From the NCBI RefSeq assembly GCF_003477885.1, contig NZ_QUEE01000005.1, positions 62,001 through 126,000 on the forward strand: 64,000 bases of DNA, written 5' to 3'. Below, piece by piece: positions 34,786 through 42,916 of the stretch (within the stretch, counting starts at the first letter, position 1; every line of letters starts with the position of its first letter). The stretch comes from Lachnotalea sp. AF33-28. Lineage in GTDB: Bacteria > Bacillota > Clostridia > Lachnospirales > Lachnospiraceae. Made by a program: the position numbers and the translations under genes. A model generated the notes under the pieces. The model did no database searches and was not told the origin of the DNA. It saw only the letters and a list, made by a program, of their open reading frames with translations.

Positions 34786-34817
34786 ACTATATGGCTAATT
34801 ATAAAATGCCATATAGT
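34786..34817. promoter_or_regulatory. Palindromic operator candidate before the LplA-type gene
   Basis: ACTATATGGC (34786-34795) and GCCATATAGT (34808-34817) are a perfect 10-bp inverted repeat with a 12-bp AT-rich centre. A minus-strand -10, TATACT (34776-34781), lies beside it, so the palindrome spans the -35 region of the binding-protein promoter. A repressor or activator site is likely. Confidence 0.5.
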
Positions 34818-34928
34818 ATGATTTTTATGTCAAAAAGTCACTTTATAATATAAAAATGAACATAACAAAAATATTTGAAGGGAAATTACCCAGAATCTGC
34901 CGCTCGGAGATATCGACAGAGCAGCGCG

Positions 34929-34993
34929 TCCCAATGAGGACCATACTCTGCCCTGTCATTCGCGGTAGGTTTACGACAACCGTGAACAGTAAC
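34929..34993. repeat. Dispersed repeat, copy R3
   Basis: TCCCAATGAGGACCATACTC (34929-34948) is identical to the arm at 15850-15869. CAACCGTGAACAGTAAC (34977-34993) matches the reverse complement of 15688-15704 with one change. The spacing between the two blocks is 28 bp here and 26 bp in R2, so the roughly 65-bp units are homologous. Confidence 0.65.
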
Positions 34994-35032
34994 TCACAGG
35001 GATGCGCACAGGGGCGCGCCGGATCTTAACTA

Positions 35033-35061
35033 TTGCAGTTGGTTCTGGTATACAGTATAAT
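35033..35061 (+). promoter_or_regulatory. Promoter for the AraC gene at 35113
   Basis: TTGCAG (35033-35038) and TATAAT (35056-35061) are spaced by 17 bp, about 50 bp before the start codon. Confidence 0.65.
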
Positions 35062-35112
35062 CATTTATGACAGGGACAGAGGTGATTTTATTAGTTGGTG
35101 AAAGGAAAGCAT

Positions 35113-35931
35113 ATGGAAGATAACGGCGCACGGGAATCCATCATTTCTTATATGGACATTACTCTGAAGAGCTGCCATGACAGCATGAAGGACAGCAGCT
35201 GGTACGAGGTGAACACAAAAACCGATTATGATCTGTGGATTGTATTGGACGGAGAGATCAAGATGATCTATTCCGATAAAGAATATCATCTCTACAAGAA
35301 TGATGTCTTTTTGCTGTATCCGGAGTGCCTGTATGAAGCTTTTTCGGTCACGCCTGTCTGTCATCTCGCATTTGTCCATTTTGATGCCATTATTGGGAAC
35401 AGCCGCAGGGTCCTTGATGCCTTCCCCTTTTCGGGCCTTATACCGTCTGAACACATTAAGAGAGAACTGTCTTTTTTCCTGGATGGCTACCGCAGCTTCA
35501 AGGAGAAGAAAACGCTGTCTTTTCTGTACCTCAAAGGCTGTTTTACCATGCTCCTGGCAAGCATCATCCGCAGCCAGTATGCAGAACACAGTGAAACGGA
35601 CATGCATGATCCGAAACGTCAGTCCGCTGCCAGGATACATACCGTGCTTGATTATATCAGCACGCATATCGATCAGTCGGTATCTGTCAGGGACCTGGCC
35701 GCCGTTGTCGGCATGTCCGAGAAATATTTTATCTCATTTTTCAAAGATGCCGTAGGCATCACACCGGCCAGCTTTATGCTGCAGCTTCGCATGAAGAAAG
35801 CGAGGGAATTTCTGTACGAAGACAAATATTCTATAAAAGAGATTGCCGACTGTCTTGGTTATGAAGATCAGTATACCTTTTCCAAGGCTTTTAAAAAGAT
35901 ATACGGGGTGGCGCCGTCCAAGATTGTGTAA
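35113..35931 (+). CDS. AraC-family transcriptional regulator
   Basis: The start at 35113 (MEDNGARESIISY) follows AAAGGAAAG; the frame is open from a TTG at 35095. The 272-residue protein has an N-terminal cupin-like ligand-binding half (YDLWIVLDGEIKMIYSDKEY, NDVFLLYPECLYEAF) and a C-terminal double helix-turn-helix (VRDLAAVVGMSEKYFISFFK and IKEIADCLGYEDQYTFSKAF, ending YGVAPSKIV). It is divergent from the LplA-type binding-protein gene and is its most likely regulator, sensing a small sugar or uronate. A half-copy of the dispersed palindromic repeat follows the gene. Confidence 0.92.
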   Translation: MEDNGARESIISYMDITLKSCHDSMKDSSWYEVNTKTDYDLWIVLDGEIKMIYSDKEYHLYKNDVFLLYPECLYEAFSVTPVCHLAFVHFDAIIGNSRRVLDAFPFSGLIPSEHIKRELSFFLDGYRSFKEKKTLSFLYLKGCFTMLLASIIRSQYAEHSETDMHDPKRQSAARIHTVLDYISTHIDQSVSVRDLAAVVGMSEKYFISFFKDAVGITPASFMLQLRMKKAREFLYEDKYSIKEIADCLGYEDQYTFSKAFKKIYGVAPSKIV

Positions 35932-35956
35932 GGCCCGGAAGGCCATCGGATGAGCC

Positions 35957-35970
35957 GTTTGAACTGTTAC
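35957..35970. repeat. Half-copy of dispersed palindromic repeat (R4)
   Basis: GTTTGAACTGTTAC differs at one base from GTCTGAACTGTTAC at 56200-56213. Both are preceded by CATCGGATG (35944-35952 here), so the shared block is longer than the core. Confidence 0.45.
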
Positions 35971-36026
35971 AATATTTGTGATAAAATTCTTGTTGGCTTA
36001 GTTAAAGGTTGATAAAGGAGGGCAAT

Positions 36027-36677
36027 ATGGAAGACAAAGTATACCGTTATCATTACCGGGCTGCGCTTAAGGAAGGCGCGGACGGGAGACTGGATGAGAA
36101 AATCCGTGAAATTGAAAAGAATATCGCTGCACTGATGGAGGAAGGGCGCGTGATGACCGCCTGCCTGTACCGCTATAAAGACATGCTGTTTGCGTATTAT
36201 GAAAGCATAGGGGAGGAACTGGCCCCGCAGCAGGTCTACGGCCCCATGGGTGAGCTTTTGGAATTATGGCCAGGTGAGGACGGCAGCAGGGACTGGGTTT
36301 ATATGTACCATGTGTACTACCATGCCATACCGGAAGGTGTAAAGGACTGGAAGAGAAAGGCAGAGCCCGCCATGAGGAGAGGAAGAATCGCGTATCTGAA
36401 GCCAGATAAGATCTTCCAGTATGTGTACCATCATGTGGCGATCACGACAGAGGGATACCTGCATGGGGATAAGTATCAGTCCATCGCATTGCATGAAAAT
36501 ATCCTGTTCTCCTACTTTGAGGAACCCAGGACGGAGATCAATGTAAAACGTGATCTCACCAAGCAGTCCACGGCGATTGAGGCGTGGTCCGCGGTGGATC
36601 CGGAGTCTCATTTTATGCGTAAGGAAGGACAGCAGGGAAATTTCTTCTTTATACCGGCACTGATTGCGATGGGTTAG
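36027..36677 (+). CDS. RhaM-like (L-rhamnose mutarotase-type) two-domain protein, tentative
   Basis: The start at 36027 (MEDKVYRYHYRAAL) follows GGAGGG. The 216-residue protein has no signal or membrane helix. Two halves look alike in pattern: VYRYHYRAALKEG..RVMTACLYRYKDMLFAYYESIG and VYMYHVYYHAIPEG..KIFQYVYHHVAITTEG..HENILFSYFEEP. Each recalls the small alpha/beta ferredoxin-like fold of RhaM, in which His and Tyr residues act on a sugar anomer. A mutarotase or related sugar-binding protein would fit between pectin and xylan loci, since rhamnogalacturonan yields rhamnose. I base this on pattern only; the protein may belong to an uncharacterised family. A good terminator follows, so it is probably a single-gene transcript. 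Confidence 0.5.
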   Translation: MEDKVYRYHYRAALKEGADGRLDEKIREIEKNIAALMEEGRVMTACLYRYKDMLFAYYESIGEELAPQQVYGPMGELLELWPGEDGSRDWVYMYHVYYHAIPEGVKDWKRKAEPAMRRGRIAYLKPDKIFQYVYHHVAITTEGYLHGDKYQSIALHENILFSYFEEPRTEINVKRDLTKQSTAIEAWSAVDPESHFMRKEGQQGNFFFIPALIAMG

Positions 36678-36703
36678 AGCGTGTTTCCCGGCCCTTTGGT
36701 GAG

Positions 36704-36742
36704 AGACTGAAGGCAGTTATGGCTTTCAGTCTTTTGATTTTT
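36704..36742 (+). terminator. Rho-independent terminator after the RhaM-like gene
   Basis: AGACTGAA (36704-36711) pairs with TTCAGTCT (36725-36732), extended by GGC/GCC-type pairs, and is followed by TTGATTTTTT. Confidence 0.75.
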
Positions 36743-36877
36743 TAACGCATAATACGGCTGTTTGATGCCGAAATGATGCCTTTGCCCTTTATAATGCATA
36801 TCCAGACGGATCAATGATCAGATCCCGGCAGTAAAGAGCCGCTTCAGCTCTGCCGGATACGAAAAGGGAGTGAGTTT

Positions 36878-37372
36878 ATGGAGGGTAAAGGTGAGGAATA
36901 CCGGAATGCGGCGGCCTTTATGCGAGTCCTGTCCAAATGCGTGTTTGTGCCCTATCTGGTGCTGATGTGCTATGTGATGTTTCCTATGGAATACTGCGAA
37001 CTGTACAGGTATATGGCGTATCCGGATTTCGTGAGACAAATGACGAACCTGATACCGATGAAGGAAACGGTAAAATGCATTGAACTGTGCATGCAGGGCA
37101 GCTATCCGGCGGCGGCTCTGGCCAAAAATATATTTATACATCTGTTTATTTTTATACCGTGGGGATTTTTTCTCCCCTATATATCCGAATGGGGAGAGAC
37201 ACTGCTGCATCTAAGCATCACCGTGCTGGCCGCATCGCTTTTGTTTGAAACGGGACAGCTGCTGATGAGATGCGGTTCCTTTGACGTGGATGATGTGATC
37301 CTCCATGTAGTGGGCGGTATTATTGGATTTGGACTGTACCGCTTATGCGGTGATGCAGGGACAAAGGTGTGA
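36878..37372 (+). CDS. VanZ-like membrane protein
   Basis: The 164-residue protein has about four membrane helices and the VanZ-family blocks NLIPMKETVKC, NIFIHLFIFIPWGFFLPYI, LLFETGQLLM and GSFDVDDVILHVVGGIIGFG. GGGAGTGAG precedes the start, and TATAAT at 36790-36795 may be its -10. The name comes from a teicoplanin-resistance cluster, but most relatives are housekeeping membrane proteins of unknown function, so no resistance role should be assumed. The stop codon touches the direct repeat of a small palindromic element. Confidence 0.88.
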   Translation: MEGKGEEYRNAAAFMRVLSKCVFVPYLVLMCYVMFPMEYCELYRYMAYPDFVRQMTNLIPMKETVKCIELCMQGSYPAAALAKNIFIHLFIFIPWGFFLPYISEWGETLLHLSITVLAASLLFETGQLLMRCGSFDVDDVILHVVGGIIGFGLYRLCGDAGTKV

Positions 37373-37426
37373 TAGAACGTAACAGTTCAGACGGCGGATA
37401 CGCTGTCTGAATTGTTACGATAGAAC
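37371..37426. repeat. 40-bp palindromic mini-element with 8-bp direct repeats (R5)
   Basis: GTAACAGTTCAGAC (37379-37392) and GTCTGAATTGTTAC (37405-37418) are inverted repeats with one mismatch, separated by 12 bp. The element is bordered on both sides by GATAGAAC (37371-37378 and 37419-37426), which looks like a target-site duplication. Single arms occur at 35957 and 56200. No coding capacity. Its small size fits a MITE/REP-like element mobilised in trans. Confidence 0.6.
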
Positions 37427-37507
37427 AGTATCCAGCCTCCAAATTACCTTGAGCAGATCAAGCCAATATGATATTATAAATGTAAAAACGCATTATTAAA
37501 CCATGTA

Positions 37508-37639
37508 ATGTTTATCATCCTGCCGGGCGTAACGATCGGCGCAAACAGTGTGATCGGGGCTGGCAGCGTGGTAACCAAAGATATTCCGCCGAACAGCCTG
37601 GCTGTGGGTAACCCCTGTAAGGTAATCCGTACATTGTGA
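37508..37639 (+). pseudogene. C-terminal remnant of a hexapeptide-repeat acetyltransferase
   Basis: A 43-residue frame reads MFIILPGVTIGANSVIGAGS followed by VVTKDIPPNSLAVGNPCKVI and a stop. This is the last left-handed beta-helix turns and tail of a maltose/galactoside O-acetyltransferase-type protein, normally about 190 residues. The N-terminal three quarters are missing and no ribosome site precedes the frame. It lies about 80 bp from the R5 element, so loss by rearrangement at the repeat is possible. The rest of 37373-37710 holds nothing coding. Confidence 0.78.
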
Positions 37640-37710
37640 TTGCACCGCAGTTTTAACATGTGAATCGGGTAAGGAATGTCAGTTAAAAAACGTAAGAAAG
37701 GGTAAACACC

Positions 37711-38622
37711 ATGGAAAAAATAATTTTGGATACAGATATCGGTGATGATATTGACGATGCGTTTGCACTGGCGCTTGCGGTAAGATCCCCGGAGATCGAG
37801 CTGGTGGGAGTTACAACCGTATTCAGGGGTTCTGCGGCGAGGGCGCGGATGGCGAAGGCGCTCCTTAGAACCTACGAAAGGACGGATATCCCGGTCTATG
37901 CGGGGATGGATATACCTTTTATTCAGGAGCTGCCGGTCCGGCCGGAGGACAGAGTGAACGAAAAGGGAGAATTTCTGCCCTGCCAGTATGAAGCGGATAT
38001 GGACCTGGAGCAGTATGAAACTCTGCATGCGGTGGACTATCTGATACAGCGGATCCATGGCGCTCCCGGAGAAATCACGCTGGTTCCCATCGGTCCGCTC
38101 ACCAATATCGCGGCGGCCATCCGCAGAGCGCCGGAGATTGCGCAGGAGGTGAAGGGCATTACGCTGATGGGCGGATATTTTCATGAGGATATACCGGAAT
38201 GGAATATATTCTGCGATCCTGAAGCGGCGCGCATTGTGTTTACTTCCGGCATCCCGATTCGTGCTGTGGGTCTGGATGTGACATTAAAGTGCCGCATGAC
38301 CCCGGAGATGCTAGACAGGCTGGAAAGTATGGACGAACAGCCTGCCAATCTGCTGAACCGGCTGACAAAGCGCTGGCTCAAAGCCACCGGCAACGATGCG
38401 CCGGTGCTGCACGACCCTCTTACGGTGGGGACATTGCTGTGCCCGGACTTTGTGAAGTTTGAGCAGATTCCCGTGCAGGTAGGGCTGGAGAAAGAGGTGA
38501 GGGCGAGGACCCTGATCAGGGACGGGGCGGGGCCCGGCACAGCGGTGATAGAGGCTGCGGCAAAAGTGGATCAGGAAGCTTATCTTAAGTTTTTTATGGA
38601 GAGAGTATTCGGTATGGAGTGA
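37711..38622 (+). CDS. Nucleoside hydrolase (inosine-uridine preferring type)
   Basis: The 303-residue protein begins with MEKIILDTDIGDDIDDAFAL, the calcium-binding aspartate signature of the family. It also has LVPIGPLTNIAAAIRR, the GGYFHEDIPEWNIFCDPEAA block and the late VLHDPLTVGTLL motif with the catalytic-site His-Asp. It cleaves the N-glycosidic bond of ribonucleosides in the cytoplasm to give ribose and base. AAGGG-type Shine-Dalgarno sequence precedes the start. It appears to be a single-gene unit next to sugar-uptake loci and fits nucleoside scavenging. Confidence 0.92.
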   Translation: MEKIILDTDIGDDIDDAFALALAVRSPEIELVGVTTVFRGSAARARMAKALLRTYERTDIPVYAGMDIPFIQELPVRPEDRVNEKGEFLPCQYEADMDLEQYETLHAVDYLIQRIHGAPGEITLVPIGPLTNIAAAIRRAPEIAQEVKGITLMGGYFHEDIPEWNIFCDPEAARIVFTSGIPIRAVGLDVTLKCRMTPEMLDRLESMDEQPANLLNRLTKRWLKATGNDAPVLHDPLTVGTLLCPDFVKFEQIPVQVGLEKEVRARTLIRDGAGPGTAVIEAAAKVDQEAYLKFFMERVFGME

Positions 38623-38682
38623 GCGGCTGTTACAATTTAGTATGTATGTGCTTTTTAGTTTGGTTGATAATGGGGGGTAACG

Positions 38683-40911
38683 ATGTCACATACGGTAGTT
38701 TTTAGAGGGGCTTTTTTCCGTTATTTGCTCACCTATATGATTTATCTGCTGGTTTTGCTTGCGGTAATGGCGGCGTATTATAGGCATAATATGCGCTCCT
38801 GGCAGAATAACGAGCTTGAGCTTTATGCAACGGCATTGACAGACAAAGTGACAGAATATCAGAAGCAGCTGTCATATATCGAATCCCTGGGGCAGCGAAT
38901 TGAGTTGGATACAAGATATCGTTCGCTGTACCGGCAGAAGGCGGACTGGGACAATGCGGATTATGTGGGCATTTCGGCGATTCAAAGGGATTTTTCATAT
39001 ACAATGCTTCCCTATTTGCTGGTCAGTGACTGTGGCATTTATTATCCGGACAGTGTGATTATAACCAGATTCCGCTCTTACATAGGAGAAGAGGGTATAC
39101 TTGAATACTATAAAAATTATTTTCATGTAAAGGGCTTTTCCAGGGATGAGTGGCTTCAGTGTCTGACTGCGTCAGCCAGATCGGCACTATACGCAGGAAT
39201 GAATGTTTCGTCCCATGAGTACGGACAGCATGAAGCCGTGATCTGGACGGTGCCTTTGGGGTACGGCACCTTGTACACAGTGTTAAATATTGAGGATCTG
39301 GCCCGCTTTTTTATACCCGAAGGAATACTGGATACCGGTTATTTTTATATTACCGATTCACAGGATAAAAGCCTGCTTTCCTACCGATATGGAGAAGATA
39401 CGGCTTCTTCGGAATTTTATGAGATAAAAAAATTTGACACTCATACCCAGCTGAACTATGTGATCGGCATACCCAGGGATTATTTGGAAATCACCGCACG
39501 ACCGCTGATATCTACATTGATTATGTATATTACATTTCTCCTTCTGGGCGGTGTCATGCTTGGTATTTTCTTCGCGTGGCGTAACAACAGACCGCTGCGA
39601 AACCTGATGAGTTCTACCCGCGCTTATGTGCAGACCTGCCGGCTGCCTGACTCCTATTATAAAAATGAACAGACCTATATTTCCGGCGTGCTCAAGCAGC
39701 TTCATACCTCTGTAGAAAATATGACGGAGCAATTGGAGCAGCGTAAAGCCGAGGAAAAACGCCATTTACTTGACAAGGCGATTCAGGGTGGAATCAGCTC
39801 AGATGATTCGCTGGTACAATTCCATCAGCTTTTTCCTGATTTAATAAGCGGTTACCGCATCGGTATCCTTATTTTTAAAGAAGAAGAAATGGCCACCGAG
39901 AATATGAAGATATCCCGTTTTATCTTGATACAGCATGCGTTGAAAGCTTTTTACGGATATGAAATAACTATTACTTCCACCTATTCGGACACCCTGGTGT
40001 TCCTTCTGCCAGAGCCGGTGGAAAAGGAATTGCAGGTAAGCGGGAAAACGACAGAAAATCATCTGCAGGCATTTTTAGAGGATCGTTTTCAACAAAAGGC
40101 ACAGATCGCTGTCAGTGATAATTTTGCGGATGTTTTAGAAATACCGTCCGTATATATTACCACTTTATACCGGTTTAGAGCCGGGCTGGAAATACGGACA
40201 AAAAATGAAGGGATCGCCGGCACTTCAGGAATGCCGCCGTTTGTATCATTTGATTTCATGTATCACCAGCAGTTTTTCGAAGCGCTGAGCAATGGGGAAG
40301 AAATGATGGCCATAGCTCTGATACGGAAAATAGAAGATAAAGTCATGGCTACCACAGGAGCCTTTGATGATAAGCATATCGGTGAGGTCGTTTACCGCAC
40401 TGTATATATGGGTACCCTGTCCGGTATTTGCAACATTCTGCTTCAGGTTAAGCTTAATTATTTTGAAATTCTAAGCGGTGTATCCATCCCAACCATTCAG
40501 CGTTTCAAAAACGTGGAATCCTTTTTTGAAGAGATCCGGAACTGCTGCCATGATATCTGCGCAAGTCTGGGAAATAAAGCAGCCAAAAGACGCCAGCTAA
40601 GCAAACAGGTGATGGAGTTTATCGACAGGCACTTAACGGACTGTGGTCTTAGCACACAGATGGCTTCAGACCATTTCCGTATTTCAGATAATACACTGCA
40701 GAAGATTGTCAGGACCGCTGTAGGTAAGACTTTTGCCGAATATGTGGAGCAGGGCAGAGTGGAACAGGCGGTCCGCCTTTTGAAAACTACATCCATACCG
40801 GCGGAAAGCGTTGCGCTGCAGTGCGGTTTTTCTTCCTATAACTCCATGTATAAGGTTTTTAAGAGACGATATAATCTATCTCCCAAAGCGGCGGCGGAGA
40901 CAATGGAATAA
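38683..40911 (+). CDS. Membrane-anchored AraC-family regulator (YesS/YtdP type)
   Basis: The 742-residue protein has an N-terminal membrane helix (YLLTYMIYLLVLLAVMAAYY), an extracellular sensor domain of about 240 residues, a second helix (LISTLIMYITFLLLGGVMLG), a cytoplasmic middle domain, and a C-terminal AraC double helix-turn-helix (CGLSTQMASDHFRISDNTLQ and IPAESVALQCGFSSYNSMYK). It has no receiver domain. This one-component design senses an outside sugar and acts directly on DNA, as in YesS-like regulators of plant-glycan operons. It is just upstream of, and very probably controls, the glucuronoxylan operon starting at 41176. GGGGGG lies before the start. The stop codon is in the loop of its own terminator. 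Confidence 0.92.
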   Translation: MSHTVVFRGAFFRYLLTYMIYLLVLLAVMAAYYRHNMRSWQNNELELYATALTDKVTEYQKQLSYIESLGQRIELDTRYRSLYRQKADWDNADYVGISAIQRDFSYTMLPYLLVSDCGIYYPDSVIITRFRSYIGEEGILEYYKNYFHVKGFSRDEWLQCLTASARSALYAGMNVSSHEYGQHEAVIWTVPLGYGTLYTVLNIEDLARFFIPEGILDTGYFYITDSQDKSLLSYRYGEDTASSEFYEIKKFDTHTQLNYVIGIPRDYLEITARPLISTLIMYITFLLLGGVMLGIFFAWRNNRPLRNLMSSTRAYVQTCRLPDSYYKNEQTYISGVLKQLHTSVENMTEQLEQRKAEEKRHLLDKAIQGGISSDDSLVQFHQLFPDLISGYRIGILIFKEEEMATENMKISRFILIQHALKAFYGYEITITSTYSDTLVFLLPEPVEKELQVSGKTTENHLQAFLEDRFQQKAQIAVSDNFADVLEIPSVYITTLYRFRAGLEIRTKNEGIAGTSGMPPFVSFDFMYHQQFFEALSNGEEMMAIALIRKIEDKVMATTGAFDDKHIGEVVYRTVYMGTLSGICNILLQVKLNYFEILSGVSIPTIQRFKNVESFFEEIRNCCHDICASLGNKAAKRRQLSKQVMEFIDRHLTDCGLSTQMASDHFRISDNTLQKIVRTAVGKTFAEYVEQGRVEQAVRLLKTTSIPAESVALQCGFSSYNSMYKVFKRRYNLSPKAAAETME

Positions 40912-40936
40912 TTCATTGTCTCCGCCTTTGATTTTT
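40893..40936 (+). terminator. Terminator overlapping the AraC stop codon
   Basis: GGCGGAGACAATG (40893-40905) pairs perfectly with CATTGTCTCCGCC (40914-40926), followed by TTTGATTTTT. The gene's TAA (40909-40911) lies in the loop. Confidence 0.85.
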
Positions 40937-41062
40937 CAGTATACTCCATTTCTTCCCTGAATTTCGGACCTTTTCGGTAATTTCAACCCATATTTTTTTG
41001 TATATTTCAATACTTTTCGGCCGGTTAGGCAGATCGGAGGCCGTTTTTTCTTATATTTCCAG

Positions 41063-41119
41063 TTGTGACTGCTATATGGGCATTGTAGAATGATGGCACA
41101 AGTCAATCCTGCGCAGGAT
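41063..41119 (+). promoter_or_regulatory. Promoter and downstream palindrome of the xylan operon
   Basis: TTGTGA (41063-41068) and TAGAAT (41086-41091) are spaced by 17 bp. ATCCTGCGCAGGAT (41106-41119) is a perfect 14-bp palindrome about 8 bp after the expected transcript start, a position suited to a repressor or to a 5' hairpin. The rest of 40937-41175 shows only T-rich stretches. Confidence 0.5.
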
Positions 41120-41175
41120 AGATTGCGGTGCCAAAAAGTTTTTAAACAAACCCGGAAGTGGAGGAAGAGAACAAT

Positions 41176-42906
41176 ATGAAAAGAATGATGAAAAAAGCAA
41201 TATGTATCATACTAACCGTTTCCATGAGTATTTCTGTATTGTCAGCCTGCAGCGGCAGCCAGAATAAATCAACAGCCGGCAGCGGATCAGACCCGGTATC
41301 TTCTGCCGGTACGGATGGCGATGCTTTTGTACATGACAGCAATCTGAATCTGCCAGGTGAGGTAGGAGAAGGAAAGGATCCGATCTGTAAGGATAAGGTA
41401 TCTCTGACGATCGGTTTACCGCAGCAGCCTAATGTGGAAGATTTCGAAACGAACAAAATGACTGTCTGGCTTGAAGAAGTAGGAAATTATGACCTCACCT
41501 TTAAGATTTATCCCTCCGAAGAATATGCGACACAAATCAATCTCGCGGCTACAGCCGGAGGAAAGGATCTGCCGGACATCCTGCTCGGGGGACAGGGAAT
41601 CAACGACAGCCTTGTGGCATCCTGGGGCGAGGCAGGGACCATCATACCATTAAATGATTATTATGAACACAGTGCTTACTATCTTAAAGAGGCAGTACAG
41701 AGAACCGGAACCGATTTCTATCCGCTTATTACCTCGGCAGATGGGAACATGTATTATGTGCCTTATTATAATCAGTCCCTGGTAAGCGAATACAGTGCAA
41801 AAATGTGGCTGTACGGTCCCTGGATTGAAAAATTGAATCTCGATGTACCCACTACGCCCGAAGAGTTAAGAGCGGTATTAAGAGCATTCACGCAAAAGGA
41901 TCCGAACGGAAATGGAAAAGCAGATGAAATCGGTCTGATTTCCAGAAACAATAACGATCTTTTGTGGTTTGCGGCTCTAATGACCCCATTCCAATATCTA
42001 AGTTCCGGTGACCCACAGATGTGGTGGAATATAGATCAGGGTACAGTGACTGCGGCATATGCTACAGAAGGATTTCGGGAAGGGCTCAAATATTTAAGAA
42101 GCCTCTTTGATGAGGGCTTAATAGATCCTCTCAGCTTTACCAACGATCTTTCCCAGACACAGGCCCTGTTGACACAGACAGACCCCATTATAGGCGCTTA
42201 TGTATACACGTCAATGTCAGATATTCCGGCGTCAGACGCGCGCCGTTCGGAATATGTCGGTATAGCGCCGTTGTTGTCATCCGATGGCACACAGTATACT
42301 CCCTATAACCCCTCTGCTCCCCAGCCGTCCGGACTAATCACCTCCAACTGTGAGAATCCGGAGGCGGCCTTCCGTCTGCTGGATTATCTGGTGAGCGAAG
42401 AGATGTCTATCTGGACCCGATGGGGGGAAAAAGGCGTTGACTGGCTGGTTCCCGAGGAGAATGAAATCAGTATATTTGCAGACCTGGGATACCCGGCAGT
42501 GCTGCAGTCGGTCCTTCCCTGGGGTACTCTGCAGAATTCCCACTGGTATCAGGCCGGACCTTATATCAGGCAGTACGGTATAGCGCTTGGTGAGGTATGG
42601 AACGGTGATAAGTCCAACACAAGCTATCTTATCTCAACCATTCAGGGGGAATATACGGATAAACATCCCGAGGAGATTATCTCGAAACTGATCTATACGC
42701 AGGAAGAACAGGAAACAGTCACCCCGCTCCTTGCATCCATGGTTACCTATGTTAAGGAAATGATAGCTAACTTCTGTACAAACAATGACGGTATGGATAT
42801 CAATGACGACGCCGTATGGCAGCAGTATCTGGATCAGCTGGATAGCATAGGGCTCTCCCAGATCCTGGAGTGTGTACAGGCATCCTATGACCGCATGTAT
42901 AAATAA
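41176..42906 (+). CDS. LplA-type solute-binding lipoprotein of the aldouronate transporter
   Basis: The start at 41176 follows GGAGGAAGAG. The 576-residue protein has a lipoprotein signal with the Cys in VLSACSG (C25) and the large LplA/YtcQ binding fold (DLPDILLGGQGINDSLVASW, LDVPTTPEELRAVLRAFTQK, DPNGNGKADEIGLI). It should capture aldouronic or xylo-oligosaccharides and hand them to the permeases encoded at 48015 and 48954. Five enzyme genes lie between it and those permeases, which is unusual for an ABC importer. Its C-terminus is complete (ECVQASYDRMYK). Confidence 0.9.
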   Translation: MKRMMKKAICIILTVSMSISVLSACSGSQNKSTAGSGSDPVSSAGTDGDAFVHDSNLNLPGEVGEGKDPICKDKVSLTIGLPQQPNVEDFETNKMTVWLEEVGNYDLTFKIYPSEEYATQINLAATAGGKDLPDILLGGQGINDSLVASWGEAGTIIPLNDYYEHSAYYLKEAVQRTGTDFYPLITSADGNMYYVPYYNQSLVSEYSAKMWLYGPWIEKLNLDVPTTPEELRAVLRAFTQKDPNGNGKADEIGLISRNNNDLLWFAALMTPFQYLSSGDPQMWWNIDQGTVTAAYATEGFREGLKYLRSLFDEGLIDPLSFTNDLSQTQALLTQTDPIIGAYVYTSMSDIPASDARRSEYVGIAPLLSSDGTQYTPYNPSAPQPSGLITSNCENPEAAFRLLDYLVSEEMSIWTRWGEKGVDWLVPEENEISIFADLGYPAVLQSVLPWGTLQNSHWYQAGPYIRQYGIALGEVWNGDKSNTSYLISTIQGEYTDKHPEEIISKLIYTQEEQETVTPLLASMVTYVKEMIANFCTNNDGMDINDDAVWQQYLDQLDSIGLSQILECVQASYDRMYK

Positions 42907-42916
42907 AGGACTGAAT

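Larger units (their letters stand above)
34675..35112. other. Divergent intergenic region of 438 bp
   Basis: Between the LplA-type gene (minus) and the AraC gene (plus) lie a palindrome over the leftward promoter (34786-34817), repeat copy R3 (34929-34993) and the rightward promoter (35033-35061). No further gene is seen. Confidence 0.6.

Noticed and set aside
36878..37372. VanZ-like gene as a glycopeptide resistance determinant
   Set aside because: No vanA/B/H/X or van regulatory genes are nearby, and VanZ-like proteins are widespread without any resistance role.
37379..37418. R5 palindrome as a simple terminator of the VanZ-like gene
   Set aside because: There is no T-run, and the exact 8-bp direct repeats at both borders and extra arms elsewhere fit a dispersed element better.
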